Shown here: positions 44,301 to 56,548 of the stretch, piece after piece
Numbering within the stretch: the stretch's first letter is position 1
Layout: each line of letters opens with the position of its first letter
Translations under genes and position numbers: made by a program
DNA from: Volvox africanus
Taxonomy: Eukaryota > Chlorophyta > Chlorophyceae > Chlamydomonadales > Volvocaceae
DNA length: 64,000 nt
Direction: 5' to 3'
Assembly: GCA_030268105.1 (NCBI GenBank)
Contig: BSDZ01000078.1
Span: forward strand, 2,221,001-2,285,000
The notes under the pieces: model-generated
What the model saw: the letters and a program-made list of their open reading frames with translations, nothing else
What the model was told of the DNA's origin: nothing
The model's database searches: none

Positions 44301-46123
44301 AGACATGAGCGGCAGGCACTGGTCCTGGGATGGCTTATCATGTCACGTTTCTGGGGCTACTTGCATGGTTGTCCTTGAAGCGTAAAACAAACTGGCGGCC
44401 CCCACTTGGTTCCGTTTCGGGTATCTGGGAGGTCACCCACTGAGTCGGTATTGTTGAGAGCGCACAGCTCAGTTTGGAACCTACGGGCTCATAGGTTAGT
44501 CCGATAAAAAATGCGGTTCATAGGACGAGGTTTCGTTATTATTATTATTATTATGATTATTATTATGATTACGATTATGATAGGCTTAAGGGTTGATTTG
44601 AGTGAAGGCAGACGGATGGAGTAGTCGTTGCTCGAAGAGCTGGCTCGCATGCATGCATGTGTTGCGCTTCAATTGAGGGTTGTTGAAGCATCCTGCCTAT
44701 GTGTCACAGCTTTAGTGTGGACCGCGCGTGCGTGCGTGCAGTCCTCTGGATACAAGCAGGATGGATGCACCTACCTAGCTAGCTACCTGTGATTCATAAC
44801 TGCCTGTCGCAGCTTATTATGTATGTGCAAAGATGCGATATATTTATCGCATATACATACACACGGGATGGACATGGTCATTGTCATTGCCATCGACCTT
44901 CCATGGGGGTTTGGTAACCAGGTAAGTTAGGTGCATGCTTAATAATGAAAACCAACCTGTTTTGAAGGAATGAGGCTATCTAGGAACCCTGGCTTTATGG
45001 ACTTGAACTAACCTGATAAGCAGTGTTAGTTCTTGTTTTCTTTTGGGTGTTGTGCTTGCCAATGCAACAGGCGGGGCAATTTGTTACTTGATTGGGGGGC
45101 AGGACTGGCGACGACGGGCTTGGATGCTGTGTAGATATATAGGACAGAGTTCAGATCGAATGCATGGGCATCGCTGTGGCATATGCGTCAATAAAAATGC
45201 TGCATTCATTGTCATATACATTCATCACACAGATCAAATTAGTAGTTGACGAAGAAGGGCTCCGTCCAGATTAAAATCCCTCCAAACTCATATTGTCTTT
45301 TGTGATACCTATCGATAGATCGACTGACCCACCACTGCCTAACTCTATCAGTGACTATTGTCTCCTGTCAGCTGTGTCTGTCATACGTTCATGCTTTTCA
45401 TTGGTGGCCCACACCTACATATATGTGCCTTATGATGGAGTTCGGGCCCCACCTACACACATACACAGATACACACGGACATAAGTACACGAATACATGC
45501 AACAGCACATTACATATACACTGTACGGTACCGTTCCGTACGGCAATAAAGGCAAGGAGACGCGTAATGTTGGCCAGCGTATCGACAGCGTGGGTCGTTG
45601 CTTGCTATCATGATTATCGAAGGCAGGCACGCACATCCCGCCGTCCTCAAGTAGTATTGTAGGCTATTGCACCGCCTGGCTGCCTTACTAACGGATAGAG
45701 GTACAACAAGATAGACCTATCTAGATATATTTAGCAGCTCGTCTTGGTTTATTTTGCTGGATAGTACATATTAACAATGAGAATAATCTCGTTGTCATTA
45801 ATCCATTCATGTATGTCACGAATTGGCAGGATGACGAGGCATTTCCCTATCTTATATGTACTCGCTTACTGTTAGCCTATGCATGCTTATCTTAAGTGGT
45901 TAAAATCCATTCAGAGCACTGGGAAGAAATCCAGTGTGTGTCTTCAGTGAATATATATTAGTGAGGCTGGAACTGGCAATGCATTATGTGAACCTTTGCT
46001 CGCTCTGTCAAGAGAGGGTTTCTTATCGACCTCACTAGCTATTGTCTTGCTGAATTGCTTGCACGACCTATCCCTGGTGGTCCGCTGTGATATGGTGGTC
46101 TTAATTCACCCAGAGCAAGCATT
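44301..46123. other. Intergenic, no gene recognised
   Basis: Contains a TTA-rich microsatellite (44533-44580) and scattered short palindromes; nothing coding or RNA-like was recognised. Confidence 0.5.
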
Positions 46124-46546
46124 TGTTGTATATGTAACCCAATGAAGGGTGGTATCGAAAGATACCGGTTGTTGTGCCAGAGCCCGATTATATAGCATCA
46201 CAGACCAAGTCGTACTTGCCAAGTCCCAGTGGGACGCCATAGGGCCTAGAATTGGGCGTGACCTTCAGAAGTCACTATGACAACCGGAAAATCAGTGAAC
46301 CAGGAACCAGGTATTCCATCTTTTACCATTCAGTCGATAAAAGGCCCATTCCATCCAGGTTGTGGACTCCCGACAGGTTTGGTATTTCGGGCGGGTGGTT
46401 AGTATTGGTGGTTGGCGGCTGAGGCCAAATCCGTAATCCTGATTCGTGATGTGGTTAAACTGGCAGTTAGTTTAATTATGGTTTTTAACAATAACAAATT
46501 ATTGTTATCTCTTAATCAATTACTAAAATGCATTAAGGATACAACA
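46124..46546 (-). repeat. 3' LTR of gypsy element G1
   Basis: 423 bp with TGTTGTAT/ATACAACA ends. In sense it is preceded by the purine tract AGAGGGGAAACAGT (complement of 46547-46562). It is the complete, SINE-free homologue of 39522-40376. Confidence 0.75.
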
Positions 46547-47073
46547 ACTGTTTCCCCTCTAGATGCAGCATCCAGATGCATGAGAAGAAAGCAGTCAGGT
46601 GGGGCAGCATCAGAGAGAGCCCTCCTTAGTCTGTGTCCGTAGCTTAGCTTCATCAAGCAGGGGTTTCAAGTCAGGGGTGAAGGTACGTGCCAGTTCCCAG
46701 CTCTTGTGCTCAGATGAATACCCGGACCACATAACTCATGCACGTTGCGCTTGCGCTTACCCTTGCCAACACGTCATGCACGGTAATCTAGGATATGTTT
46801 GACAGCATACAGGGTCTGCTTGCCCGACAGCCAGGCAGAGGGGCTGGCTTCCGTAACAGGGGGGATGCTTTTCTTATCCTCAGTCAGGGTACCCCGATAT
46901 GGATGTATGAGAGAGACATGGAATGTGGGGTGAATGCGTAGGTCAGATGGGAGTTGCAACTCTATAGCCACCAAGCCTACCATACACACTACACGGTAAA
47001 GCCCCACAAAGTGTGGTAACAACTTACGGGATCCATCAGCCAGGGAGCATAGATTTTTCGAAACCTTCAACAT
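46547..47073 (-). pseudogene. gypsy G1 pol, 3' part (integrase end, chromodomain)
   Basis: Minus-strand frame encodes the integrase C-terminal segment ([37 protein letters not shown]) and then a decayed chromodomain near 46640-46720. It stops at the point where G2 begins and resumes at 51486, so it is one pol gene split by G2. Confidence 0.8.
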
Positions 47074-47092
47074 AACCTTAAGTGCACTGACG

Positions 47093-50000
47093 TTGTCTGC
47101 TGGGCAGTCGCTCGTAGATAACCGTGTCCCTGTGGTTCAGATCGGTTTGAATGGCCGTACTCTGAAGGCACTTGTTGACACCGGTGCCAGCGACGACTTC
47201 ATCTCTGTCGCAGAGGTGAATGCGCTGGGGTTGTCCCCAGAGTCGTCTGATTGTCCACAGGTTACCCTTGCTGACGGGGGTAAGCATCCCATCGTGGGCA
47301 GGATTACCCTTAGCCTATCGATAGGCCCTTTGCGTGTTGTGACCCGGCCGTACGTGCTGCAGGGCTTAGCAGAGACTGCACCGTACATAATGGGGTCGTC
47401 GACATTACGACAGTACCGCGCGCGCATTGACATGGAGACCGCAACCCTGCATATGCGCAAGGGTACTCTGTCGATTAAGGTACCTTTCCTGTCGTTTGAA
47501 CATGTCACACCAAAGGAGGGCGAAACTGAGGCGGTGCCTATGGTTAATTTCGCTGTGACCGCAATGGCCGCGCGAATCGAACCAGAGCTAGTCGGGCGTA
47601 AGGAGGCCGTCCGTTTGTTACGGAAGGGTGCCCACGGACTGCTTTTAAGGCCGCGGGTGAGCTGTTGTGTCACCACCGCGCAGATTTCTGCGGATCCTGA
47701 GGTTGAGGCCCTACTGTCGCAGTATGAGGACGTCTTTAAAGATATCCCTGGCCTACCACCTATGCGTCCTGTTGATCACACAATCCCTCTCATGCCTGGA
47801 GCGCAGCCTACGGCCCGGCCAATGTACAGGTTGAGTCCATTGGAACTGGACGAGGTGAAGCGCCAGGTGACGGATTTGCTCGCGAAGGGTATGATACGCC
47901 CCAGCACATCCCCGTATTCTGCACCGATTTTATTTGTCGGTAAGAAGGATGGGACCTTGCGCATGTGCATCGATTACCAGGGGTTGAATGCGAATACGAT
48001 GAAAAATCGCTACCCTTTGCCACGCGTTGACGACCTGTTGGATAAGCTGAAGGGCTCGGCTTATTTTTCCTCAATTGACTTACAACAGGGCTACAATCAG
48101 ATTCGCATCGCTGCCTCTGATATCCCGAAAACCGCTTTTCGGACGCCCTTCGGTCACTTTGAGTATACGGTCCTATCGTTTGGTTTGACTAATGCCCCTG
48201 CGACGTTTCAGGCGGTTATGGACCGAATGTTTAGGCCGTTTATCGACAGGTTCGTTGTTTGCTACCTGGATGACATCTTGGTATATTCTAAGACGCGCGA
48301 GGAGCACTTGGAGCATCTGCGGCTCGTGCTCGACGTTAGGAGGCGGGAGCAATTGTTTGCTAAACGCGCCAAATGCTTTTGGGCGCAGCCTCAGGTGGAA
48401 TATTTGGGCCACATTGTGTCGGCCACCGGTGTGAAGATGGACCCGCGGAAGGTCGCCGTGGTTCGCGATTGGCCCGCGCCTCAGAACCTCACGGAGCTGC
48501 GTAAGTTCCTTGGCTTGACCAATTATTTCCGAAAGTTCATTGAAAAATATTCCATCATTGCGGCCCCGCTTACTAACTTAACTCGCAAAGGCGTTTTCGT
48601 TTCGCTCGAGTCGTGGACGTCGCAATGCCAGCGGGCATTCGAAGAGCTCAAACGAATCATTGCCGAAGATGTCACCCTTGCATTCCCTGATTACTCGTTG
48701 CCATTTCGTGTTGAGGTAGTGTCTGATGCCTCAATATTTGGAAGCGGCGCTGTATTGTTACAGGAAGGGCGACCAATCACCTTCACGAGTAAGAAGTTTT
48801 CTGGTGCGGAGATTCGCTACACCACCAGGGAACAGGAGCTTCTGGCCGTGCTGCATGCTTTAAAGGAATGGCGCTGTTACCTCGAGGGACGCCCGTTTAC
48901 TTTAAAGACTGACCACAAGCCCCTAACGTTTTTGCAAAGCGTTCCGACGTTGAACCGCCGTCAAGCTAGGTGGATGGAATATCTAGCTAGGTTCAACTGC
49001 ACCTGGGAGTATATTTCTGGTAAATTGAATATTGCCGATGCTCTCAGTCGACATCCGTCGCTACACGCTGCAATTTTGGCAGCGCCCGCCGTGCGGCCGC
49101 GTAGCGAGGAGGTACCGATCGCGACGGACCTCGCGGAGCGGTTGAAGGTTGCCTACAACGCAGACGCCTGGTTCGCGGACCCGGCTAATGTAGAAAACCT
49201 TCGCAAGCAGAATGGCCTTTGGCTACGGACGGAGGGTGCAGCTACGCAAATCGTCGTTCCGAACGACGACGCGCTACGCTACGACATCCTTGCGCGGTTC
49301 CACGAGGACCCGTTAGCAGGACACCCTGGTAGCAAGCGATTGATCGACTTGGTGCAACGTTCCTTTTGGTGGCCTCGTTTGGCTAAGGATGCGGCGAACT
49401 TCGTCCAGACATGCAGTCTGTGCCAGCGCAATAAGGCTTTGTCCGGTAAGGGCCATGGGTTGTTGCAACCGTTGCCTGTCCCGGATGCGCCTTGGGAAAG
49501 TGTTTCCATGGACTTCGTAGTCGCGCTGCCCAAAACTGAGGGGGGATACGATGCGGTGTTCGTAATGGTCGATCGTCTGACTAAGATGGTTCACCTAGCA
49601 CCATGCACATCATCCTGCACGGCTGAGCAAACCGCACGTTTGTTTTTCGATAATGTGGTTCGGTTACACGGGGTTCCCAAAAATGTGATCTCGGACCGCG
49701 GTGGACAGTTCACATCTAAGTTTTGGGAAGCGCTCTGCAAACTAGTTGGCATGCGCGTCAACCTGAGCACGGCGTATCACCCGCAGACTGATGGTCAAAC
49801 CGAACGCACAAACCGCACGTTGGGTGATATGTTGCGCAATTATGCTGGTCGCACACCACTCGTTTGGGATACGTATTTGACTGCGGCAGAATTCGCGCTT
49901 AACAATGCTGTTAACCGCTCTACAGGCAAAAGTCCGTTCTTTCTTAACTACGGATTTCATCCCGCGCTACCCGTGTGGCGTGAGTTGGAAGTGAACGTGC

Positions 50001-50602
50001 CTGCTGCTAAACTTTTTGCCAAGTCTTTTATGTCCCGAATCACAGACGAGAAGTCGTGTTTGGACGCGGCGCAGCAACGAACGACGGAATACTATAACAA
50101 ATCCAAGCAGGATGTGACGTTTTCGGAGGGGCAACTCGTGTTGCTAAGCACCAAGAACTTGCGTTCCTTGGCCGACGGATCCCGAAAACTCTTACCCCGC
50201 TGGATTGGTCCGTATCCTGTCATGCGCATGGTTGGGAATGTGGCTGTGGAGCTTGCATTGCCCGCTGATATGACCATTCACCCCACGTTTCACGTATCGC
50301 TTGTTCATCCCTATCGTGGTACGGAACCCGTCCCTGAGCCTGCTAACGCCCCCGCAGCGATCGAACCAGTTCCCGAGACCTGGATCGCTGGTAAACAGAA
50401 GTTTTACGATGTGGAGCGGGTGTTAGATTATCGCACGCGTCGTGTGGGCCGACACCGACGTAAGCGAACAGTACACGAGTACTTGGTTAAGTGGACAGGG
50501 TATACCGACGAGCACAACTCATGGGAACCGGCACGCAACTTCTCACAGGACATGAAACCCCTGCTCGAAGAAGCCCGCAAACGTGCCACGCAAGCCCAAT
50601 GA
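47093..50602 (+). CDS. Chromovirus Pol (PR-RT-RNaseH-IN-chromodomain)
   Basis: 1,169 codons open from 47093, which is TTG rather than ATG, so the true start lay upstream in the missing part. Order: aspartic protease ([12 protein letters not shown], ~25-37); reverse transcriptase (~290-470) with YLDD (~391); RNase H (~540-660; [20 protein letters not shown]); integrase HHCC finger ([10 protein letters not shown]…CSLCQRNK) and core ([34 protein letters not shown]); GPY-type segment (RWIGPYPV); C-terminal chromodomain (~1098-1160; [20 protein letters not shown]). Ty3/gypsy chromoviruses use such chromodomains to target marked chromatin. No internal stops, but without gag and 5' LTR it is probably not expressed from its own promoter. 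Confidence 0.9.
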   Translation: MSAGQSLVDNRVPVVQIGLNGRTLKALVDTGASDDFISVAEVNALGLSPESSDCPQVTLADGGKHPIVGRITLSLSIGPLRVVTRPYVLQGLAETAPYIMGSSTLRQYRARIDMETATLHMRKGTLSIKVPFLSFEHVTPKEGETEAVPMVNFAVTAMAARIEPELVGRKEAVRLLRKGAHGLLLRPRVSCCVTTAQISADPEVEALLSQYEDVFKDIPGLPPMRPVDHTIPLMPGAQPTARPMYRLSPLELDEVKRQVTDLLAKGMIRPSTSPYSAPILFVGKKDGTLRMCIDYQGLNANTMKNRYPLPRVDDLLDKLKGSAYFSSIDLQQGYNQIRIAASDIPKTAFRTPFGHFEYTVLSFGLTNAPATFQAVMDRMFRPFIDRFVVCYLDDILVYSKTREEHLEHLRLVLDVRRREQLFAKRAKCFWAQPQVEYLGHIVSATGVKMDPRKVAVVRDWPAPQNLTELRKFLGLTNYFRKFIEKYSIIAAPLTNLTRKGVFVSLESWTSQCQRAFEELKRIIAEDVTLAFPDYSLPFRVEVVSDASIFGSGAVLLQEGRPITFTSKKFSGAEIRYTTREQELLAVLHALKEWRCYLEGRPFTLKTDHKPLTFLQSVPTLNRRQARWMEYLARFNCTWEYISGKLNIADALSRHPSLHAAILAAPAVRPRSEEVPIATDLAERLKVAYNADAWFADPANVENLRKQNGLWLRTEGAATQIVVPNDDALRYDILARFHEDPLAGHPGSKRLIDLVQRSFWWPRLAKDAANFVQTCSLCQRNKALSGKGHGLLQPLPVPDAPWESVSMDFVVALPKTEGGYDAVFVMVDRLTKMVHLAPCTSSCTAEQTARLFFDNVVRLHGVPKNVISDRGGQFTSKFWEALCKLVGMRVNLSTAYHPQTDGQTERTNRTLGDMLRNYAGRTPLVWDTYLTAAEFALNNAVNRSTGKSPFFLNYGFHPALPVWRELEVNVPAAKLFAKSFMSRITDEKSCLDAAQQRTTEYYNKSKQDVTFSEGQLVLLSTKNLRSLADGSRKLLPRWIGPYPVMRMVGNVAVELALPADMTIHPTFHVSLVHPYRGTEPVPEPANAPAAIEPVPETWIAGKQKFYDVERVLDYRTRRVGRHRRKRTVHEYLVKWTGYTDEHNSWEPARNFSQDMKPLLEEARKRATQAQ

Positions 50603-50661
50603 CCCCTGCAGTCGATGCTGTATGATGCAGCGAGGACGCTGCATACGGGAGGGGGGATAAT

Positions 50662-51485
50662 TGTTGTGCTACGGTTCATTTCCCGCCGATGTGTAGGTCG
50701 ACGCGATCCTACGAGGTGAAGTGCTTTTGTGATGAACGCATTACATATGAATGAATCTGCATGATATAAATGTATTCGCATACATTTATATATGCATCTG
50801 GCATGTTGTCATTATCCATCGCGACATCGCATCATGGCAAATCCGCCTAGCATGCATGAATGACCGAATCATTGAAGTGCGCATTATGCTCGTGCTACGA
50901 AACGATAAGTAATATTATCTGATATAATATTACTTCATTTAAGCACACGTTGAGAGCGCCGCCCTCGTCGCGATACATGCCCTGCAACCGGATATCGTTA
51001 TCCGGACCCTTGCATTGTGCGAATGCCGGAAAGGCTTATACGTTGTTACGAGTAGACATCGCCCATACGCAGTAGGGTTGTCACATCTAGGATCGGCCTC
51101 CTAATGTGAATCGTACGGCACTGCGATGCTGCGAGTATAACAGATGCGAGGACGGCTAAGCTAGAAAAGACATTCGATACCGGAGAACACTTGTGTGTTC
51201 TACATTACTATTGCTATACGATATTCTACTTAGCCCGAGCTAAGCCTGAACTTCGCTAATCACCGCCGCGTGATGATTGCTTGCTTCCGGCGCTGACGGC
51301 GATTTCGTCCATTGCATCATTCCGATCTGTAAGACTGTAAGTTATATCTCTCTTCGTCTTGAAGTCTTCCGCTGTCTCTGTTTGCTCTCGCTTGCCTTGC
51401 TGTACTTGCAAGTGCTCGCGCATCGGTGTCGATAGTCTCCAGACGTGCAGATACTTATGAGCAAACGCGAACGAGAGGTACAACA
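50662..51485 (+). repeat. gypsy G2 3' LTR
   Basis: 824 bp from TGTTGTGCTACGG to GGTACAACA, ~90% similar by eye to 57792-58684. Contains several short perfect palindromes, for example 12-bp arms at 50907-50935. Confidence 0.9.
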
Positions 51486-52105
51486 GCTGGCCCTTGGTGA
51501 AGATGACATCTGTCTTGGACTTGCTATCATAGTCCATAGACCGTTGCTGTGCAGCTTCCAGGCAAGCCTTAGCATCAGTCAGACGGGACACAAAGGATTT
51601 AGCAAACGTCTTTGCAGCTGGTACATTGACATCCAATCTGCCAGACAGGTAAGGCAGGGTTAACCCGTAATTCAGGAAGAATGGGCTTTTGCCAACTGAC
51701 TGAGTGGGATTGTTCATGGCAAACTCAACAGCGGATAGGTATGTATCCCATGCAGTAGGTGTGCGTCCAGCCAAGTCGTGGAGGAGACGGTCAACCCGCT
51801 CTGTCTGCCCATCAGATTGGGGGTGGCAGGCGGTGGACAGGTTCACGCGCATTCCTACCAAAATCCCCAGGGTGCCCTAAACTTACTCACAAATGGAGTG
51901 CCGCGATCAGATACCACGGACTTGGGGACCTCATGCAAACGTACCACATTACCAAAGAACAGATGGGCAGTTTGCTCAGCTGTGCAGGATGATGTCGTGG
52001 GGGCCAAGTGGACCATCTTAGTGAAACGGTTGACAAGGACCAGCACGACGTCATATCCTCCCTCAGTTTTGGGCAAAGCAATTATGAAGTCCATGGAGAC
52101 GCTTT
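51486..52105 (-). pseudogene. gypsy G1 pol, integrase part
   Basis: Minus-strand integrase core in two frames: [16 protein letters not shown] and VVSDRGTPFVSKF (near 51870-52080), then [19 protein letters not shown] and FFLNYG up to the GQL motif at 51486, where G2 begins. A frameshift lies near 51855. Continues at 47073. Confidence 0.85.
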
Positions 52106-52804
52106 TGTTGTATCCCTCTTCGCTGCTCATGCACTTATCTGCACGTCATGACGTTAAGTGCCAAGTGCCGAATGCTCACAAGACAGACAAAAGCATTCGG
52201 ACGCGATCTCAGGGGCAGCGGAAGACTTCAGAGTGAAAAGGTTACAACTTACAGTCAATTAGACACGATGCGGTGCATTCAGCTATCAGAACTGTTGGCA
52301 TTTGGTGCCTTTGCCGTACGAAGGATCTTATCCCTGCGTTCTTAGTTTGCTTGGCTCAGCCTGCTTCTTCCTTCTTCCGCTCGCATATACTTATGTAACA
52401 GTTATGATATAGCTTTGCACGGACTGAGAAAGTTTAACAAGAACCGATGACAGCCGATCATCAGATCATTACCTAACAGGCTAATGGTGTACAAGCTTCG
52501 ATCGGGCCCATAACAGCGTATTATTGCTAAGTCTGATACATCAAAAATAATCCGAATTAGGGCTCGAAAAAACTTAAGCTATTCGGCCATCCTCGTGCAT
52601 ATTAAACTACGTCTCACATCAGATCGTCGATGTGATGAACCCTACCAAGGCAAAGAATCCCAATTGCATGGACTCTGAAATGCATAACTAGTTAAATATA
52701 TACAAAAAATATTTATTAATAGATATGCATTGATTGAGTTCAGTTTTCGTCTTGTTAGGTTGCATCGGCCAATGCATCAACGATAATCAAACCGTAATGT
52801 AACG
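52106..52804 (-). repeat. 3' LTR of gypsy G3, degenerate
   Basis: Starts TGTTGTATCCC on the plus strand (U5 end), contains the GCGGAAGACTTC motif of the other LTRs, and ends beside a C-rich tract (polypurine tract in sense). Abuts G1 integrase at 52105. Confidence 0.65.
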
Positions 52805-53145
52805 ATTATTCCCCCTCCCATTTGCAGCATCCCTGCTGCATCACGCAGCATCAACTGCAGGGATCATTGAGGTTGAGTGGCATGCACACGAGCCTCTTTT
52901 AAATAGGGCTCCATGTCCGGCGAGAAATTGCGTGCCAGTTCCCAAGAGTTATGCTCGCTAGGGTACCCAGTCCATTTAACCAAGCTGTGTAGCTTTGCCG
53001 CGTCGATTGCGTGAGCTTGTGCTCTGAGCCACAGGTGAAATGGATTGTTCCTCGCTCGTTGCTGTGGCTGCTGGTCCGAACCTGAGTCCGGATCAGATGA
53101 AGGCATTCATTGCACGAACGACCGAAGTTAGGGACTGCTTGAACG
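52805..53145 (-). pseudogene. gypsy G3 chromodomain end
   Basis: An open minus frame (52864-53106) gives SLVKWTGYPSEHNSWELARN and DMEPYLKEARV, the chromodomain C-terminus. It is cut by the next LTR. Confidence 0.8.
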
Positions 53146-53640
53146 TGTTGTACTGCGGTTCGATTATCACCGATGCGTGGGTCAATGTGACTTTACACGG
53201 TGATAGATGAAATTAATAGATGCATTCTATTAATTAACATATTTTCATATATTTGGCTAGTTTGAAATCATGAAATCATGCATTGTAACTTGTCGCCTCG
53301 CAAAGCCAAACGCATTACTGATGCACCCGCCAAGCAAACGAGCGACTTGGTCGGAGAAGCATGGGCGCAAGGCATAATATTGGCATGAATTGTCAAGTAA
53401 TAATATATGCAGTATTGTTACTTCATTGCTGGCATGTCTAGTGTGCGAGTGTGAGTTGTACCGCGTACCGATATCAAGAGTATATTAGATGCGAGGAAGG
53501 CCGAGTAGAGCGTCGAACATTACCTGGATATGTATAGTTAATATATACAATAGTTCAGATAAGTATCCAAATGCTTATCTGAACTATTACCATTGATAGT
53601 CGCTCTATTGACACGTTATCGGCCAGAGCTAAGCCCGAGC
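53146..53640 (+). repeat. Partial gypsy LTR
   Basis: Begins TGTTGTACTGCGGTTCG as other family LTRs do but lacks the U5 end; joined directly to another LTR start. Contains a 15-bp perfect hairpin (53549-53563 with 53574-53588). Confidence 0.65.
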
Positions 53641-54450
53641 TGTTGTACCACGGTCCGATTGCCGCCCATGCAGAGGTAGACTCGAGTCCACAGAAGCATG
53701 AGCAAATATGGACATAAACATGCTAGTGTGATATATCTGCGTATACCTAGCTAGGTTAACATCCCGCACCGTCACTTGTGACATCGCATGTTTGACTCAG
53801 AGTCAACACCAATGCACGACACCATTATAGCATAATCCATCAAGTAGTAATATTCGCTATATTATTACATCATTCGTATCATGGATAAGGCGTGCATGCG
53901 GAATGCGATGATCGCAATTGTTAGTCGGCAACCAAATAGCGATATTCGGACCTTCGCACCTTTCATACGTTGCATCCACTTATCTCATAAATTACGTGAT
54001 AATCAGAAGAGTGCTCTGATAGTACTCACACTTGGGATCGGGATCCAGTGTGACTTGTACTGCACATCAGCATCGCCAGCATGATAGGCGCGAGGACGGC
54101 CGCCTAGAGACCGATGTCTAATCGACGACCACTTTGGATAAGTACTCGCATACTTAACTATTACTATTAACATCCTATATATATACGTACGTTATATCCA
54201 TTGAAGATCGGCCTGAGCTATTTCTGCATAGCACCATCAGCCGTATGATGAACGCTGCCCGCGGCGTCTGACGGCCTACTCCTCTTGCACAATTATAAAT
54301 CGTTGTAAGTTGGATCTTTCCTTGCTCTAAAGTCTTCCATTTTCATATCACTCGCATTGAAGTGCTTTGCTGTTCGTGAGCACGTGGCACTATAATCTAA
54401 CACCCAGATATGCAGATCTAGTGCATGAGTGAAGAAGGAAGGATACAACA
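53641..54450 (+). repeat. gypsy 5' LTR (element G4)
   Basis: 810 bp, TGTTGTACCACGG…GGATACAACA. Followed by AATTTGGTAGCGAGAC, a tRNA-Met-type primer site. Confidence 0.8.
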
Positions 54451-54601
54451 AATTTGGTAGCGAGACGGTTCCATTCACGGGCTGTCTCATCATCCCTTAT
54501 CGGAAGTAGGTTCCTATGATGGCGAATGACGGCGACAATCACCGTAGTCCATTAGAGACCTTCACCGAGGATCTTGGCCATGCCGTATCACATGTCGCTG
54601 C
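54451..54601 (+). mobile_element. gypsy G4 leader fragment
   Basis: Similar to the untranslated leader after the LTR at 58685 (CGGAAGTAGG…CTATGGCGA, GACCTT…CCGAGGATCT). Ends at the start of an inverted LTR. Confidence 0.65.
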
Positions 54602-55737
54602 TGTTGTACCTCTCCTTCAGGTTTGCTCATAAGTATCTGCGTGTCTGAAGACTTTTGATACCAATGCGCGAGCATTTGCAAGTACAGCAAGGCAATCGAG
54701 AGCAAACAAAGACAGCGGAAGACTTCAAGGCAAGAAGAGATATAACTTACATTCTACCCCGACTGAGAGCGGGCCAAAGACCCTAATGATAAGGGCAGGG
54801 TGCCCCCATGTCGATGGACGGTGACGACCCCAATTAAAGCGACCTGCGAGCTGACCAGTAGCGGAGTTGACACCTTAGTTGATTCGGCAGATTCCGCTGG
54901 ATGCTGGTGGTGGGTGCTGAACCTGGGAAAACCACTGATTTCGGAGAAGTCGGCATGGGAGACTGGATGAGGGTGCCCTGAAACACCGGGGAAGGTAGGG
55001 ACTGCCAGGTTAGTGGCCACGGGTGATGTACCCCCCTATCCTACACACAACTTACAAAAATACAGACCGAAGCGATGTGAAGGATGTAATCACCGTCAGC
55101 ACCGGAAGCAAGCAATCATCACGCGGTGTTGATAAGCGAAGTTCAGGCTTAGCTCGGGCTAAGTAGAAAAACGTTCAGCGATAGTAATATTGAACACACA
55201 AGTGTTCTCCGGTATCAAAATGTCTTGGCTTACTTAGCCGTCCTCGCATCTGTTATACTCGCAGCATCACGACATCGTACGACTCACACTAGGAGGCCGA
55301 TCCTAAGTGTGACAACCCTACTGCGTATAGGCGATGTTCACGTATAACAACCGATAAGCCTTTCGGGCATTTGCATGATGCAAGGGTCCGAATAACAATA
55401 TTCGGTTGCAAGGCATGTCTCGTGAGGAGTGCGGCGTTCCCAATGTATGTCACAATGATGTAATATTATATCAAATAATATTACTTATTGCTCCATAGCA
55501 TGAGCATAATGCACTTCTCAAATGTTCGGGATTTCATGCATGCTAGGCGGATCAGCCATGATGCGAAGATATGTCGCGATGCATAATGGTAACATGCCAA
55601 AGCAGATATAAATGTATGCGAATACATTTATGTTCATGCGAGTTCATTCATATGCGTCATGCATTCATCAATACAGCACATCGCCTTGTAGCGTCGCATT
55701 GACCTACACATCGGCGGGAAGTGAACCGTAGCACAAC
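54602..55737 (-). repeat. gypsy G5 3' LTR with 297-bp insertion
   Basis: TGTTGTACCTCTCC…CCGTAGCACAACA. Without the insertion and its duplication it is ~830 bp, the family length. Confidence 0.85.
54752..55048. mobile_element. 297-bp insertion with 8-bp duplication
   Basis: AACTTACA flanks it at 54744-54751 and 55049-55056; other LTR copies have the site once. An 8-bp duplication is typical of hAT-type DNA transposons, but I see no clear terminal inverted repeat. Confidence 0.55.
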
Positions 55738-56548
55738 AATTATCCCCCCTCCCGTATGCAGCGTCCTCACTGCTTCATTCAGCATCGACTGCAGGGGTCA
55801 TTGGGCTTGTGTAGCACGTTTGCGGGCTTCTTCGAGCAAAGGCTTCATGTCTTGCGAGAAGTTGCGTGCCGGTTCCCACGAGTTGTGCTCGCTGGTATAC
55901 CCTGTCCACTTGACCAAGTACTCGTGTACTGTCCGCTTACGTCGGTGTCGGCCCACACGACGCGCGTGATAATCTAACACCCGGTCCACATCGTAAAACT
56001 TCTGTTTACCAGCGATCCAGGTCTCGGGAACTGGTTCAATCGCTGCAGGGGTGTTAGCAGGCTCAGGGACAGGTTCCGTACCATGATAAGGACGGACAAG
56101 CGATACGTGAAACATGGGGTGAATGGTCATATCAGCGGGCAATGCGAGTTCAACAGCCACATTCCTGACCATGCGCACGACAGGATACGGACCAATCCAG
56201 CGGGGTAGAAGTTTTCGGGATCCATCGGCCAAGGTGCGCAAATTCTTGGTACTCAGCAACACAAGTTGCCCTTCCAAAAACGTCACATCCTGCTTGGATT
56301 TGTTGTAGTACTCCGTTGTTCGTTGCTGCGCCGCATCCAAACACGCCTTCACGTCTGTGATACGAGACATAAAAGGCTTGGCAAAGATCTTAGCAGCAGG
56401 CACGTTCACTTCCAACTCACGCCACACGGGTAGCGCAGGATGAAACCCGTAGTTAAGGAAGAACGGACTTTTGCCTGTAGAGCGGTTAACAGTGTTGTTA
56501 AGCGCGAATTCTGCCGCAGTCAAGTACGTATCCCAAACGAGGGGTGTG
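55738..56548 (-). pseudogene. gypsy G5 pol 3' end (integrase C-terminus, chromodomain)
   Basis: A minus frame (from 56574, the first residues derived from LTR) covers [28 protein letters not shown] and chromodomain [20 protein letters not shown]. Closely resembles G2 Pol, ends at the same position, and is followed by a polypurine tract. Everything upstream of the integrase end is missing, and the break is at an LTR end. Confidence 0.85.

Larger units (their letters stand above)
47074..51485 (+). mobile_element. 5'-truncated chromoviral gypsy element G2
   Basis: Consists of protease-to-chromodomain pol, polypurine tract GGGAGGGGGGATAAT (50647-50661) and 3' LTR. The 5' LTR, primer site and gag are missing. 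The left edge lies within a few bases of the point where G1 pol is interrupted, so little or no host sequence was lost with the missing part. No target duplication is evident. Confidence 0.75.

Noticed and set aside
54754..55020. 88-codon minus-strand ORF
   Set aside because: Lies wholly inside the 297-bp insertion, lacks homology I can recognise, and is consistent with chance.
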